Made by a program: the position numbers and the translations under genes
Shown: piece by piece, positions 1 to 8,624 of the stretch
Numbering within the stretch: position 1 is the stretch's first letter
How the letters are laid out: every line of letters begins with the position of its first letter
Source of the DNA: Actinomycetota bacterium
GTDB taxonomy: Bacteria; Actinomycetota; Actinomycetes; Actinomycetales; Dermatophilaceae
DNA: 33,585 nucleotides
Assembly (NCBI GenBank): GCA_020160805.1
Contig: JAIUPO010000035.1
Coordinates: forward strand, 1-33,585
Direction of reading: 5' to 3'
Notes under the pieces: generated by a model
The model's input: the letters and a program-made list of their open reading frames with translations, nothing else
The model's database searches: none
Told to the model about the DNA's origin: nothing

Positions 1-2
1 TT

Positions 3-374
3 ATGGAAGCCAAGGCGATCGCCCGGCACGTGCGGGTCACCCCGCAAAAGGCCCGCCGCATCGTCGACCTCATCCGCGGCAAGCAGGCCACGGACGCCGT
101 CAACACCCTGCGCTTCGCCCCCCAGGGCGCGAGCGAGCCGGTGCTGAAGGTGCTCCAGAGCGCCATCGCCAACGCCCGGGTCAAGGCCGACGCCGCATCG
201 GAGTCCTTCGATGAGCGCAACCTGATCGTCAGCGCTGCGTTCGTCGACGAGGGCCCGACCATGAAGCGGTTCCGCCCGCGCGCCCAGGGCCGCGCCGGCC
301 GCATCAACAAGCGCACGAGCCACATCACCGTTTTCGTCGCGCCGAAGGCAACCGGAAAGGCAGGCACCCGCTAA
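3..374 (+). CDS. rplV: 50S ribosomal protein L22
   Basis: L22 lines part of the peptide exit tunnel and binds 23S rRNA. The 123-residue product starts [18 protein letters not shown], which aligns with the usual L22 N terminus, and carries the conserved C-terminal hairpin segment [19 protein letters not shown] followed by KRTSHITV. Only two bases lie upstream in the window, so the ribosome binding site cannot be seen and a start further upstream is possible, although the alignment to E. coli L22 supports this ATG. The stop TAA overlaps the rpsC ATG by one base (TAATG), indicating translational coupling. It is the first visible gene of the S10/spc ribosomal series. Confidence 0.95.
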   Translation: MEAKAIARHVRVTPQKARRIVDLIRGKQATDAVNTLRFAPQGASEPVLKVLQSAIANARVKADAASESFDERNLIVSAAFVDEGPTMKRFRPRAQGRAGRINKRTSHITVFVAPKATGKAGTR

Positions 375-1174
375 TGGGGCAGAAGGTCAACCCGCACGGC
401 TTCCGGCTGGGCATCACCACCGACCACAAGAGCCGCTGGTTCGCCGACTCCACCAAGGAGGGTCAGCGTTACCGCGACTACGTCAAGGAAGATGTCGCGA
501 TCCGCAAGCTGATGTCCCAGGGCATGGAGCGCGCCGGTATTTCCCGCGTCGAGATCGAGCGCACCCGTGACCGCGTTCGTGTGGACATCCACACCGCGCG
601 TCCCGGCATCGTCATCGGCCGCCGCGGCGCCGAGGCCGATCGCATCCGCGGCGACCTCGAGAAGCTCACCGGCAAGCAGGTCCAGCTGAACATCCTCGAG
701 GTCAAGAACCCCGAGATCGACGCTCAGCTCGTGGCCCAGGGCATCGCCGAGCAGCTCGCCGCCCGCGTGACCTTCCGTCGCGCGATGCGCAAGGGTATGC
801 AGTCCGCCCTCCGCGCCGGTGCCAAGGGCATCCGGATCCAGTGCTCGGGTCGTCTCGGCGGCGCCGAAATGTCCCGCTCGGAGTTCTACCGCGAAGGCCG
901 GGTGCCCCTGCACACGCTGCGCGCGAACATCGACTACGGCTTCTTCGAGGCCAAGACCACCTTCGGTCGCATCGGCGTCAAGGTGTGGATCTACAAGGGC
1001 GATATGACCGAGAAGGAGTTCGCTGCGCAGCAGGTCAACGCCCCGCGCGGCGGCGCTCGCGGTCCGCGCCGCGACCGTGACGACCGTCCCGCCCGCGCTC
1101 GCCGCGACGCGGTGGCCGGCACTGACAACGCCGAGGCGGCTCCTGCTGCCGAGGCCGTTTCCGAAGGAGCGTGA
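374..1174 (+). CDS. rpsC: 30S ribosomal protein S3
   Basis: S3 sits at the mRNA entry of the 30S subunit and contributes to mRNA unwinding. The 266-residue product begins [14 protein letters not shown], the family hallmark, and has a KH RNA-binding domain with the GxxG-type loop IGRRG near residues 81-85. The C-terminal S3 domain includes [14 protein letters not shown] and ends its conserved part at about residue 225. The last 40 residues are a low-complexity tail rich in Arg, Ala and Asp, as is usual in actinobacteria. It overlaps rplV by one base and is followed within a few bases by rplP. Confidence 0.97.
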   Translation: MGQKVNPHGFRLGITTDHKSRWFADSTKEGQRYRDYVKEDVAIRKLMSQGMERAGISRVEIERTRDRVRVDIHTARPGIVIGRRGAEADRIRGDLEKLTGKQVQLNILEVKNPEIDAQLVAQGIAEQLAARVTFRRAMRKGMQSALRAGAKGIRIQCSGRLGGAEMSRSEFYREGRVPLHTLRANIDYGFFEAKTTFGRIGVKVWIYKGDMTEKEFAAQQVNAPRGGARGPRRDRDDRPARARRDAVAGTDNAEAAPAAEAVSEGA

Positions 1175-1181
1175 GTGCGCG

Positions 1182-1601
1182 ATGTTGATTCCTCGTCGCG
1201 TCAAGCACCGTAAGCAGCACCACCCCGGTCGCTCCGGCATGTCCAAGGGCGGCACCGCCCTCGCGTTCGGTGACTATGGCATCCAGGCTCTCGAGCCCGC
1301 CTATGTCACCAACCGGCAGATCGAATCCGCCCGTATCGCCATGACCCGCTACATCAAGCGTGGCGGCAAGGTGTGGATCAACATCTACCCGGACCGTCCG
1401 CTGACCAAGAAGCCGGCCGAAACCCGCATGGGTTCCGGTAAGGGTTCGCCGGAGTGGTGGATCGCCAACATCAAGCCGGGCCGCGTCATGTTCGAGCTCT
1501 CCGGTGTCCCGGAGGAGGTCGCCCGCGAGGCGATGCGCTTGGCCATGCACAAGCTGCCCATGAAGACCCGTTTCGTCACGCGCGAAGGTGGTGACATCTG
1601 A
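1182..1601 (+). CDS. rplP: 50S ribosomal protein L16
   Basis: L16 helps organise the A site and tRNA positioning on the 50S subunit. The product is 139 residues, the normal length, beginning [19 protein letters not shown]. It holds the L16 signatures [22 protein letters not shown] and the C-terminal KLPMKTRFV. The ATG at 1182 is preferred because the family starts exactly at MLIPR and a purine-rich GAAGGAGCG lies 10-20 bases upstream. An open frame extends upstream inside rpsC but has no family match. The stop TGA overlaps the rpmC ATG. Confidence 0.97.
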   Translation: MLIPRRVKHRKQHHPGRSGMSKGGTALAFGDYGIQALEPAYVTNRQIESARIAMTRYIKRGGKVWINIYPDRPLTKKPAETRMGSGKGSPEWWIANIKPGRVMFELSGVPEEVAREAMRLAMHKLPMKTRFVTREGGDI

Positions 1602-1825
1602 TGGCTATCGGAAGCAAGGACCTGACCCCCACCGAGCTGCGGGGCCTCGAGGACGAGCGTCTCGTCGAGGAACTGCGCAAGGCTAAGGAGGAACTGTTCA
1701 ACCTCCGGTTCCAGTCGGCCACCGGTCAGCTGGAGAGCCACGGCCGCCTGCGGGCGGTCCGCAAGGACATCGCCCGGATCTACACCGAAATGCGTGAGCG
1801 CGAGCTCGGCATTGGCGGGGCGTGA
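1601..1825 (+). CDS. rpmC: 50S ribosomal protein L29
   Basis: L29 is a small helical protein near the exit tunnel that helps form the docking site for trigger factor and the signal recognition particle. The 74-residue product has the typical two-helix plan: [24 protein letters not shown] would be helix one (given here by ends only: residues about 9-33), then the conserved [12 protein letters not shown] and a second helix with [14 protein letters not shown]. It starts on the ATG that overlaps the L16 stop, so translation is coupled. Confidence 0.95.
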   Translation: MAIGSKDLTPTELRGLEDERLVEELRKAKEELFNLRFQSATGQLESHGRLRAVRKDIARIYTEMRERELGIGGA

Positions 1826-1830
1826 GCGGC

Positions 1831-2118
1831 ATGAGCGAGAACACTATGGAAGAGAAGTCGAGCGTGGAGCGCAACTACCGCAAGACCCGCCAGGGCATGG
1901 TGGTCAGCGACAAGATGGACAAGACCGTTGTCGTCGAGGTCGAGGACCGCGTCAAGCACGCCCTGTACGGCAAGGTCATGCGCAAGAGCCACAAGGTCAA
2001 GGCGCACGATGAGCAGAACACCGCTGGTGTTGGCGACCGCGTCCTGATCATGGAGACCCGTCCGCTGAGCGCCTCCAAGCGCTGGCGCGTCGTGGAGATT
2101 TTGGAGAAGGCCAAGTGA
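1831..2118 (+). CDS. rpsQ: 30S ribosomal protein S17
   Basis: S17 is a primary 16S rRNA-binding protein with an OB fold. The product reads [18 protein letters not shown], then the family core [32 protein letters not shown] and [18 protein letters not shown]. The start is uncertain: ATG 1831 gives 95 residues, and an in-frame GTG at 1822, which overlaps the rpmC stop as GTGA, gives 98. Neither has a strong Shine-Dalgarno. The acidic N-terminal extension before NYRK is usual in this group. The last codons overlap the rplN GTG start. Confidence 0.95.
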   Translation: MSENTMEEKSSVERNYRKTRQGMVVSDKMDKTVVVEVEDRVKHALYGKVMRKSHKVKAHDEQNTAGVGDRVLIMETRPLSASKRWRVVEILEKAK

Positions 2119-2483
2119 TTCAGCAGGAATCGCGCGTCAAGGTCGCCGACAACACCGGCGCCAAGGAGCTGCTCTGCATCCGCGTCCTCGGTGGATCGGG
2201 TCGGCGGTATGCCGGCATCGGTGACACCATCGTGGCGACCGTCAAGGACGCCATCCCTGGTGGCAATGTCAAGAAGGGTGATGTCGTCAAGGCGGTCATC
2301 GTGCGCACCACCAAGGAGCGCCGGCGGCCGGACGGCAGCTACATCCGCTTCGACGAGAACGCTGCCGTCATCCTCAAGAACGATGGTGATCCTCGTGGCA
2401 CCCGCATCTTCGGCCCGGTGGGCCGCGAGCTGCGTGACAAGCGCTTCATGAAGATCATCTCGCTGGCACCGGAGGTGCTCTGA
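2115..2483 (+). CDS. rplN: 50S ribosomal protein L14
   Basis: L14 binds 23S rRNA at the subunit interface and forms an inter-subunit bridge; it is also the docking point for the silencing factor RsfS. The 122-residue product begins [19 protein letters not shown] (GTG start) and contains the L14 signature around [17 protein letters not shown] and the C-terminal [14 protein letters not shown]. The GTG overlaps the rpsQ stop codon as GTGA. Length is the family norm. Confidence 0.97.
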   Translation: MIQQESRVKVADNTGAKELLCIRVLGGSGRRYAGIGDTIVATVKDAIPGGNVKKGDVVKAVIVRTTKERRRPDGSYIRFDENAAVILKNDGDPRGTRIFGPVGRELRDKRFMKIISLAPEVL

Positions 2484-2488
2484 CCGCC

Positions 2489-2824
2489 ATGGGCACAATG
2501 AAGATCAAGAAGGGCGACACCGTCCAGGTGCTCACCGGCAAGGACAAGGCCAAGCAGGGCAAGGTCATCGCCGTCAACACCGAGACCCAGCGTGTGACCG
2601 TCGAAGGCGTCAACCGCGTGACGCGCCACGTCAAGCCGGGCACCCGCGGCACCGGCGGCCTCGTCGTGCAGGAAGCGCCGATCCACGTCAGCAATGTCGC
2701 GATCGTCGACCCCGCCGACAAGAAGCCGACCCGCGTCAAGACCCGCGTTGAGCAGGTCGAGCGCGACGGCCGCACCAAGACCACCCGCGTGCGGGTCTCC
2801 GCACGCTCCGGTAAGGACATCTGA
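2489..2824 (+). CDS. rplX: 50S ribosomal protein L24
   Basis: L24 is an assembly initiator that binds the 5' end of 23S rRNA. The 111-residue product has the KOW motif near its N terminus ([20 protein letters not shown]) and the family segments [13 protein letters not shown] and [15 protein letters not shown] 2489 has a GGAGG 13 bases upstream, inside the end of rplN. A second ATG at 2498 would give the shorter MKIKKGD start seen in many homologues but lacks a site. The TGA overlaps the rplE ATG. Confidence 0.95.
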   Translation: MGTMKIKKGDTVQVLTGKDKAKQGKVIAVNTETQRVTVEGVNRVTRHVKPGTRGTGGLVVQEAPIHVSNVAIVDPADKKPTRVKTRVEQVERDGRTKTTRVRVSARSGKDI

Positions 2825-3384
2825 TGACTGAAACCGTCACCAAGCCTCGGCTCAAGACGCGCTACCAGGGTGAGGTCAAGACCTCCCTCCAGGAGCAGTT
2901 CAGCTACGCCAACGTCATGCAGATCCCCGGCGTCGTCAAGGTCGTCGTCAACATGGGTGTCGGCGATGCCGCCAAGGACAGCAAGCTGATCGAGGGCGCC
3001 ATCAAGGACCTTACGGCGATCACCGGCCAGAAGCCGCAGGTCACCAAGGCCCGCAAGTCCATCGCGCAGTTCAAGCTGCGCGAGGGTATGCCGATCGGCG
3101 CGCACACCACGCTGCGCGGCGATCGCATGTGGGAGTTCCTCGACCGCCTCGTCACCATCGCGCTGCCGCGTATCCGTGACTTCCGCGGCCTGTCCCCGAA
3201 GCAGTTCGACGGGCGAGGCAACTACACCTTCGGCCTGACCGAGCAGTCGATGTTCCACGAGATCGACCAGGACCGCATCGACCGGGTTCGCGGCATGGAC
3301 ATCACCATCGTCACCACCGCGACGAACGACGACGAGGGACGGGCGCTGCTCAAGGCGCTGGGCTTCCCCTTCAAGGAGAACTGA
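2824..3384 (+). CDS. rplE: 50S ribosomal protein L5
   Basis: L5 binds 5S rRNA and helps form the central protuberance. The 186-residue product contains [32 protein letters not shown], the conserved [20 protein letters not shown] (residues about 65-85) and [19 protein letters not shown]. Length and order of motifs match the family. The start ATG overlaps the L24 stop (TGATG). Confidence 0.97.
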   Translation: MTETVTKPRLKTRYQGEVKTSLQEQFSYANVMQIPGVVKVVVNMGVGDAAKDSKLIEGAIKDLTAITGQKPQVTKARKSIAQFKLREGMPIGAHTTLRGDRMWEFLDRLVTIALPRIRDFRGLSPKQFDGRGNYTFGLTEQSMFHEIDQDRIDRVRGMDITIVTTATNDDEGRALLKALGFPFKEN

Positions 3385-3385
3385 C

Positions 3386-3571
3386 ATGGCGAAGACCGCG
3401 CTGAAGAACAAGGCCGCCAAGGCGCCGAAGTTCAAGGTTCGTGGCTACACCCGCTGCCAGCGCTGCGGCCGGCCCCACTCCGTGTACCGCAAGTTCGGCC
3501 TGTGCCGGATCTGCCTGCGCGAGATGGCCCACCGCGGCGAGCTGCCGGGCGTGACCAAGAGCTCCTGGTAA
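3386..3571 (+). CDS. rpsZ: 30S ribosomal protein S14, zinc-binding type
   Basis: This is the short zinc-binding form of S14 (61 residues), which sits in the head of the 30S subunit. The zinc ribbon is intact: C24-x2-C27 and C40-x2-C43 (RCQRCGR and LCRICLRE). The C terminus [11 protein letters not shown] is canonical. AAGGAG lies 8 bases upstream of the ATG. It follows L5 directly. A 236-base spacer separates it from rpsH, which is unusual inside this operon. Confidence 0.97.
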   Translation: MAKTALKNKAAKAPKFKVRGYTRCQRCGRPHSVYRKFGLCRICLREMAHRGELPGVTKSSW

Positions 3572-3578
3572 GGCCAGG

Positions 3579-3646
3579 GCTTCGCTGCGCGAAGGCGAAG
3601 TTGTCCGTTCCGGGCAACCCAGCTCGCTGCGCTCGTCGGTTGCCCG
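3579..3646. repeat. Palindromic, REP-like spacer elements between S14 and S8
   Basis: The 236-base spacer 3572-3807 holds no gene I can support. It has a hairpin of 9-base arms at 3611-3619 and 3638-3646 (CGGGCAACC / GGTTGCCCG) whose loop contains CTCGCTGCGCTCG, and just upstream a smaller palindromic stretch CTTCGCTGCGCGAAGGCGAAG-like at 3580-3600. Such GCTCGCTGCGCTCG-type palindromes are common intergenic repeats in GC-rich actinobacteria. It could be a repeat insertion or a weak attenuator. The remainder (3650-3807) is less GC-rich and purine-rich before rpsH and may carry a promoter, but no clear -35/-10 pair is visible. Confidence 0.45.
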
Positions 3647-3807
3647 TTCCGCTCACGCGGACATCTATGGTTCCGAAGGTCTGCCGCTAACGCGGGAAAC
3701 CAGCGGAGTCACCAAGAACGACAACGCAAGAAACCACCACCAACACCGAAGGTCCGCGGCCGGCATACGGCAGCAGAAACCGCGGTGAGAAGGGGCCGAT
3801 CAAGCCC

Positions 3808-4206
3808 ATGACCATGACCGACCCGATTGCGGACATGCTGACCCGCGTCCGGAACGCCAACTCGGCGCACCACGACGAGGTCTCCATGCCGTTCTCGAAC
3901 CTCAAGTCGCACATCGCCGAGATTCTTCAGGCCGAGGGCTATATCGCCTCCTGGAGCGTCGAGGACGCCGAGGTCGGCAAGACCTTGACGATCAACCTCA
4001 AGTACGGCCCCAACCGGGAGCGCTCCATCGCCGGCATCCGCCGCGTGAGCAAGCCCGGCCTGCGGGTCTACGCGAAGTCCACCAACCTGCCCAAGGTTCT
4101 CGGCGGACTCGGCATCGCGATCATTTCCACGTCGTCCGGCCTGCTGACCGACAAGCAGGCGGCTAACAAGGGTGTGGGTGGGGAAGTCCTCGCCTACATC
4201 TGGTAA
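3808..4206 (+). CDS. rpsH: 30S ribosomal protein S8
   Basis: S8 is a primary 16S rRNA-binding protein and, in enterobacteria, the translational repressor of the spc operon. The 132-residue product begins [20 protein letters not shown] and ends with the family's C-terminal block [26 protein letters not shown]. An alternative ATG at 3814 would drop two residues. A GAAGGGG lies 12 bases upstream. It follows a 236-base spacer, so it may start its own transcript. Confidence 0.97.
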   Translation: MTMTDPIADMLTRVRNANSAHHDEVSMPFSNLKSHIAEILQAEGYIASWSVEDAEVGKTLTINLKYGPNRERSIAGIRRVSKPGLRVYAKSTNLPKVLGGLGIAIISTSSGLLTDKQAANKGVGGEVLAYIW

Positions 4207-4218
4207 GGGAGCACCGAT

Positions 4219-4758
4219 ATGTCTCGAATCGGACGTATGCCGGTCACCGTTCCCGCGAGCGTCACGGTCACCGTCGACGGTCAGACCGTCACGGTCAAGG
4301 GCCCCAAGGGTGAACTGAGCCATGTGGTCGCCGAGCCGATCGCCGTCGCGGTCGAGGACGGCTCCGTTGCCGTTACCCGCCCCAACGACGAGCGTCTCTC
4401 CCGGTCGCTGCACGGTCTGACCCGCACCCTGATCAACAACATGGTGCTCGGTGTCACCGAGGGCTTCGAGAAGAAGATGGAGATCCGTGGCACGGGTTAC
4501 CGCGTCATGGCGCGTGGCTCGAACATGGAGTTCGCGCTGGGCTACAGCCACCCCATCACCATCGAGCCGCCGGCCGGCATCACCTTCGCGGTCGAGAACC
4601 AGACGCGGTTCGCGATCCAGGGCATCGACAAGCAGCTCGTCGGTGAGACGGCTGCCAACATCCGCAAGCTGCGCAAGCCTGACCCCTACAAGGGCAAGGG
4701 TGTCCGCTACGCCGATGAGGTCATCCGCCTCAAGGCCGGCAAGACCGGGAAGAAGTAA
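4219..4758 (+). CDS. rplF: 50S ribosomal protein L6
   Basis: L6 lies near the factor-binding stalk base of the 50S subunit. The 179-residue product begins [21 protein letters not shown] and has the two duplicated L6 domains. The C-terminal signature [19 protein letters not shown] is the classical L6 motif. A GGGAG site precedes the ATG and the gap to rpsH is 12 bases. Confidence 0.97.
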   Translation: MSRIGRMPVTVPASVTVTVDGQTVTVKGPKGELSHVVAEPIAVAVEDGSVAVTRPNDERLSRSLHGLTRTLINNMVLGVTEGFEKKMEIRGTGYRVMARGSNMEFALGYSHPITIEPPAGITFAVENQTRFAIQGIDKQLVGETAANIRKLRKPDPYKGKGVRYADEVIRLKAGKTGKK

Positions 4759-4761
4759 GCC

Positions 4762-5136
4762 ATGGGCAAGATCGTCAAGCGCGGCACGAGCAAGGCCGCG
4801 GCGCGCACGCGCCGTCACTCTCGTCTCCGCAAGACCCTGACCGGCACCACCGCGCGTCCGCGCCTGGTCGTCTCGCGCAGCAGCCGCCACGTCTTCGTGC
4901 AGATCGTCGACGACGCGGCCCGCACCACGCTGGCCAGCGCCTCCACCATGGAAGCCGACCTGCGCGGCTTCGACGGCGACAAGACCGCCAAGGCCAAGAA
5001 GGTCGGCGAGCTCGTCGCCGAGCGCGCCAAGGCGGCCGGTGTCGAGGCGGTCGTCTTCGACCGTGGCGGCAACAAGTACCACGGCCGTGTCGCCGCCATC
5101 GCCGATGGCGCCCGCGAGGGAGGCCTGTCTCTGTGA
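4762..5136 (+). CDS. rplR: 50S ribosomal protein L18
   Basis: L18 binds 5S rRNA and with L5 forms the central protuberance. The 124-residue product has a basic N terminus ([20 protein letters not shown]) followed by [20 protein letters not shown], and the C-terminal [22 protein letters not shown]. Start ATG is three bases after the L6 stop. Confidence 0.96.
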   Translation: MGKIVKRGTSKAAARTRRHSRLRKTLTGTTARPRLVVSRSSRHVFVQIVDDAARTTLASASTMEADLRGFDGDKTAKAKKVGELVAERAKAAGVEAVVFDRGGNKYHGRVAAIADGAREGGLSL

Positions 5137-5167
5137 ACACCGCATACTTCGAGATGAGGAACATCTG

Positions 5168-5815
5168 ATGCCCGGACCCCAGCGTCGAGGCACCGGCGTC
5201 GCCGACCGCGGCGGCGACCGGAATGCCGAGCGCGGCGAGCGCCGCGGCCGCGACGGTGACCGTCGCGACAACCGCCGCGATGCCGCCGCCGAGAAGTCCC
5301 AGTACCTCGAGCGCGTTGTAACCATCAACCGCGTCGCCAAGGTCGTCAAGGGTGGCCGTCGCTTCAGCTTCACCGCGCTCGTCGTCGTCGGCGACGGTGA
5401 CGGCACCGTGGGCGTCGGCTACGGCAAGGCCCGTGAGGTCCCCGCCGCCATCGCCAAGGGCGTCGAAGAGGCCAAGAAGGCCTTCTTCAAGGTCCCGCGG
5501 ATCCAGGGCACCATCCCGCACCCCGTCCAGGGTGAGGCGGCGGCCGGTGTCGTCATGCTCCGCCCCGCCGCTCCTGGTACCGGTGTTATCGCCGGTGGCC
5601 CGGTCCGTGCGGTCCTGGAGTGCGCCGGCATTCACGATGTGTTGTCGAAGAGCCTCGGCTCGGACAACTCCATCAATATCGTCCACGCGACGGTCCAGGC
5701 ACTGAAGGAACTGGAGCGTCCCGAGGCGGTTGCCGCTCGTCGTGGCCTGCCCTTGGATGAGGTTGCCCCGGCCGCCATGCTGCGCGCCCAGGCCGCCGCG
5801 AAGGCCGGTGCGTGA
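5168..5815 (+). CDS. rpsE: 30S ribosomal protein S5
   Basis: S5 lines the mRNA channel and affects decoding fidelity. The 215-residue product has a long basic/acidic N-terminal extension (residues 1-43, rich in RG, GD and RR), then the double-stranded-RNA-binding-like S5 N domain with [19 protein letters not shown] and the C domain with [20 protein letters not shown] and [20 protein letters not shown] 5168 is chosen because GAGGA lies 9 bases upstream; the open frame extends further 5' inside rplR. The stop overlaps rpmD. Confidence 0.96.
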   Translation: MPGPQRRGTGVADRGGDRNAERGERRGRDGDRRDNRRDAAAEKSQYLERVVTINRVAKVVKGGRRFSFTALVVVGDGDGTVGVGYGKAREVPAAIAKGVEEAKKAFFKVPRIQGTIPHPVQGEAAAGVVMLRPAAPGTGVIAGGPVRAVLECAGIHDVLSKSLGSDNSINIVHATVQALKELERPEAVAARRGLPLDEVAPAAMLRAQAAAKAGA

Positions 5816-5997
5816 TGGCGCAACTGAAGGTCACCCAGAAGAAGGGCATCGTCGGCGAGAAGCACAGCGCGCGGGAGACTCTGCGCACGCTGGGCCTGAA
5901 GCGCATCGGCGATGTCGTCGTCAAGGAGGACCGCCCCGAGATCCGGGGTATGGTCCGCACCGTCCGCCACCTCGTGGTGGTCGAGGAGGTCGAGTGA
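5815..5997 (+). CDS. rpmD: 50S ribosomal protein L30
   Basis: L30 is a small protein of the large subunit. The 60-residue product starts [25 protein letters not shown] in the usual way (shown by its first residues [11 protein letters not shown]) and has the family's [12 protein letters not shown] and [14 protein letters not shown]. The ATG overlaps the S5 stop by one base; a GTG three bases earlier is also in frame. Confidence 0.95.
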   Translation: MAQLKVTQKKGIVGEKHSARETLRTLGLKRIGDVVVKEDRPEIRGMVRTVRHLVVVEEVE

Positions 5998-5999
5998 GC

Positions 6000-6482
6000 A
6001 TGGCTGACAACGCCAAGGGCACCGCAGGCGCGGCGTCCACCCACGCTCTGAAGGTTCACCACCTGCGTCCGGCCCCCGGAGCCAAGACCGCCAAGACCCG
6101 TGTCGGTCGTGGTGAGGGTTCCAAGGGTAAGACCGCTGGTCGAGGTACCAAGGGCACCAAGGCCCGCTACCAGGTGCCGGCGCACTTCGAGGGTGGCTCC
6201 ACCGCCATCCACATGCGCCTGCCCAAGCTGCGCGGCTTCAAGAACCCGTTCCGCACGACCTATCAGGTCGTCAACCTCGACAAGATCTCGGCGCTCTACC
6301 CCAGCGGTGGCGCCGTGACGGTCGAGGACCTGATCGCCAAGGGCGCTGTGCGCTCCGGCGAGCTGGTCAAGGTTCTCGGCACCGGGGAGATCACGGTCGC
6401 GGTGCAGGTCACCGCGGACGCCTTCTCCGCCTCCGCCAAAGACAAGATCGAGGCTGCCGGCGGCTCCGTCGCCACCGCCTGA
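6000..6482 (+). CDS. rplO: 50S ribosomal protein L15
   Basis: L15 is a late-assembly protein that binds 23S rRNA. The 160-residue product carries the family block [35 protein letters not shown] and [21 protein letters not shown] 6000 is preferred over the GTG at 5994, which overlaps the L30 stop, because GAGGAGG lies about 10 bases before the ATG. The N terminus up to LKVHHL is about 15 residues longer than in E. coli, as in related actinobacteria. It is the last gene before a long hairpin. Confidence 0.96.
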   Translation: MADNAKGTAGAASTHALKVHHLRPAPGAKTAKTRVGRGEGSKGKTAGRGTKGTKARYQVPAHFEGGSTAIHMRLPKLRGFKNPFRTTYQVVNLDKISALYPSGGAVTVEDLIAKGAVRSGELVKVLGTGEITVAVQVTADAFSASAKDKIEAAGGSVATA

Positions 6483-6502
6483 TCCATCGGACGCTTCCGC
6501 GT

Positions 6503-6558
6503 CGTATGCCGTGGGGCGAGTCCCGGGGACACCTCGGGAACTCGGCCCACGGCATACG
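6503..6558 (+). terminator. Long hairpin between rplO and secY
   Basis: The outer arms are a perfect 13-base inverted repeat, CGTATGCCGTGGG at 6503-6515 and CCCACGGCATACG at 6546-6558. Inside it, GCGAGTCCCG and CGGGAACTCGG pair with one bulge, so the whole 56 bases folds into one rod. It starts 20 bases after the L15 stop. It has no T-run, which is common for actinobacterial terminators. It could stop or attenuate the ribosomal transcript before secY. Confidence 0.65.
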
Positions 6559-6721
6559 CCGTTGAGGGGCCATAGCTGCTGTATGGCGGATCTCATGCTC
6601 GACCGCGGGTGGCTGGAATCGGCGCCCACGGGGGCGCCGGGGTAGATTGCACCGGCGGGGCAGGGAGCGAGACCCGCGAACGACCATCCCGCGCGCCACG
6701 CCGCGGGAGGAGGGACACCAC
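6559..6721 (+). promoter_or_regulatory. Leader region upstream of secY
   Basis: This 163-base stretch lies between the rplO hairpin and secY. It contains a compact hairpin GGCGCCC-ACGG-GGGCGCC at 6621-6638 and a TAGATT hexamer at 6643-6648 that fits the actinobacterial TANNNT -10 pattern, but no convincing -35 is present. A long Shine-Dalgarno (GGGAGGAGGGA) follows just before secY. A separate secY promoter is plausible but not proven by the sequence. Confidence 0.3.
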
Positions 6722-8035
6722 GTGCTTTCCGCATTTGCGCGCGCGTTCAGAACGCCGGACTTGCGCAAGAAGATCCTCTTCACCCTGGCGATCATCGCGA
6801 TCTACCGCTTGGGCGCCCACGTTCCGACGCCCGGCATCAGCTATGCCGCCGTTCAGGAGTGCGTGGCCAACGCCCAAGCCAACACCGGCTTCCTCGGCCT
6901 GGCCAACCTCTTCAGTGGTGGTGCGCTGCTGACCCTGTCGGTCTTCGCGCTGGGCATCATGCCCTACATCACCGCCAGCATCATCGTGCAATTGCTGACC
7001 GTGGTCATCCCGCGCTTCGAGACCCTCAAGAAGGAGGGCCAGGCGGGTCAACAGAAGATGACGCAGTACACGCGCTATCTGACGATCGGGCTGGCGGTCC
7101 TGCAGAGTTCGACGCTGATCACCTTCGCGCAGAATCCCTCGCAGCTTTTCGGCAACCCCAGCTGCACCAACATCCTCGTTGATGACTCGATGATTACCAT
7201 CCTCATCATGGTGCTGACCATGACGGCCGGCACCGGCATGGTCATGTGGCTCGGGGAGTTGCTGACCGATAAGGGCGTCGGCAATGGCATGTCGATCCTC
7301 ATCTTCACCTCGATCGTCTCCAGCTTCCCGGGCGCCCTGTGGGGCATTCGCCGCACCAATGGCTGGATGACCTTCCTGATCGTCGTCCTGCTCGGACTGC
7401 TGATCATCGCGGCGGTTGTTTTTGTTGAGCAGAGCACCCGCCGCATCCCGGTGCAGTACGCCAAGCGGATGGTCGGCCGGCAGATGTATGGCGGCACCTC
7501 GACCTACATCCCGATCAAGGTCAACATGGCCAATGTCATCCCGGTCATCTTCGCCAGTTCGCTGCTGGCCCTGCCGGCCATGGTGGCGCAGTTCAACCAG
7601 AACCCGACGGGCCGCAGCCCGGGCTGGGTCGGCTTTATCCAGAACCACCTGGTCGACCCGGGCAAACCGGTTTACATGGTCGTCTACACGGTCCTGATCC
7701 TCTTCTTCACCTTCTTTTACGTCTCGATCACCTTCAACCCGGAGGAAGTCGCGGACAATATGAAGCGCTACGGCGGCTTCATCCCAGGAATCCGCGCCGG
7801 GAAACCCACGGCCGAATACCTTCAGTACGTCCTCACCCGGATCACTGTCCCCGGCGCCATCTACCTGGCGCTGATCTCCCTGATCCCGCTGATCGCCATC
7901 GCCTCGATCAATGCCGACATGAACTTCCCGTTCGGTGGCACCTCGATCATCATCATGGTCGGCGTGGGTCTCGAGACGGTCAAGCAGATTGAGGCGCAAT
8001 TGCACCAGCGCCAGTACGAAGGGTTCCTCCGATAA
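6722..8035 (+). CDS. secY: Preprotein translocase subunit SecY
   Basis: SecY is the channel of the Sec translocon in the cytoplasmic membrane. The product is 437 residues, starting VLSAFARAFRTPDLRKKILFT, with ten predicted membrane segments. The plug-region block TGFLGLANLFSGGALLTLSVF, the first SecY signature GIMPYITASIIVQLL and the second signature near GELLTDKGVGNGMS are all present, as is the C-terminal GLETVKQIEAQLHQRQYEGFL. The GTG start at 6722 is chosen because a strong GGAGGAGGGA lies about 7 bases upstream and the N terminus matches the family. Next is adk, five bases on. Confidence 0.96.
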   Translation: MLSAFARAFRTPDLRKKILFTLAIIAIYRLGAHVPTPGISYAAVQECVANAQANTGFLGLANLFSGGALLTLSVFALGIMPYITASIIVQLLTVVIPRFETLKKEGQAGQQKMTQYTRYLTIGLAVLQSSTLITFAQNPSQLFGNPSCTNILVDDSMITILIMVLTMTAGTGMVMWLGELLTDKGVGNGMSILIFTSIVSSFPGALWGIRRTNGWMTFLIVVLLGLLIIAAVVFVEQSTRRIPVQYAKRMVGRQMYGGTSTYIPIKVNMANVIPVIFASSLLALPAMVAQFNQNPTGRSPGWVGFIQNHLVDPGKPVYMVVYTVLILFFTFFYVSITFNPEEVADNMKRYGGFIPGIRAGKPTAEYLQYVLTRITVPGAIYLALISLIPLIAIASINADMNFPFGGTSIIIMVGVGLETVKQIEAQLHQRQYEGFLR

Positions 8036-8040
8036 GCATG

Positions 8041-8613
8041 ATGCGCATGATCATCTTTGGTCCGCCGGGCGCCGGCAAGGGCACGCAAGCGGTGCTGATC
8101 GCCGAGCGATATGGCATCCCCGCCATCTCGACCGGCGACATCTTCCGGGCCAATATCCGCAATGAAACCCCGCTCGGCCTGCAGGTCAAGGAGATCCTTG
8201 CGTCGGGCGGGTACGTCAGTGACGAGATCACCAATGCGATCGTCGCCGACCGGCTCGCCGAGGACGACTGCTCCACCGGCTTCCTCCTGGACGGCTACCC
8301 TCGCACGGCCGACCAGGTCAGCGCCCTGGATGCCATGCTGGCTAGGCGCGGCAGCGAACTCGACGCCGTGCTGGAGCTGACGGTGGACGAGGACGAGGTC
8401 GTCGATCGCATCGTCAAGCGGGCCGCCGAAAGCGGCCGCGCCGATGACACCGCGGATGTCGCCCGCGAGCGGATCGCCATCTATCGCCGCGAGACCGAGC
8501 CGCTAGCCACGGTGTATGCCGATCGCGGCCTCCTCGTGCAGGTCGACGGCATGGGGGAGATCGGCGAGGTCACCGACCGAATCGGTGCCGCGCTCGACTC
8601 CCGTCAGCACTAA
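8041..8613 (+). CDS. adk: Adenylate kinase
   Basis: It catalyses ATP + AMP to 2 ADP in the cytoplasm. The 190-residue product has the P-loop GPPGAGKGT at residues 7-15, the AMP-binding STGDIFR segment and the signature FLLDGYPRT. The LID between RIVKR and ARERI is the short form found in actinobacteria, without a zinc-binding Cys cluster. Three ATGs (8038, 8041, 8047) are close together. I chose 8041 by alignment to the family start MRxxxxGPPGAGKGT; no clear Shine-Dalgarno decides it. Confidence 0.96.
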   Translation: MRMIIFGPPGAGKGTQAVLIAERYGIPAISTGDIFRANIRNETPLGLQVKEILASGGYVSDEITNAIVADRLAEDDCSTGFLLDGYPRTADQVSALDAMLARRGSELDAVLELTVDEDEVVDRIVKRAAESGRADDTADVARERIAIYRRETEPLATVYADRGLLVQVDGMGEIGEVTDRIGAALDSRQH

Positions 8614-8624
8614 GCACGTCAATG

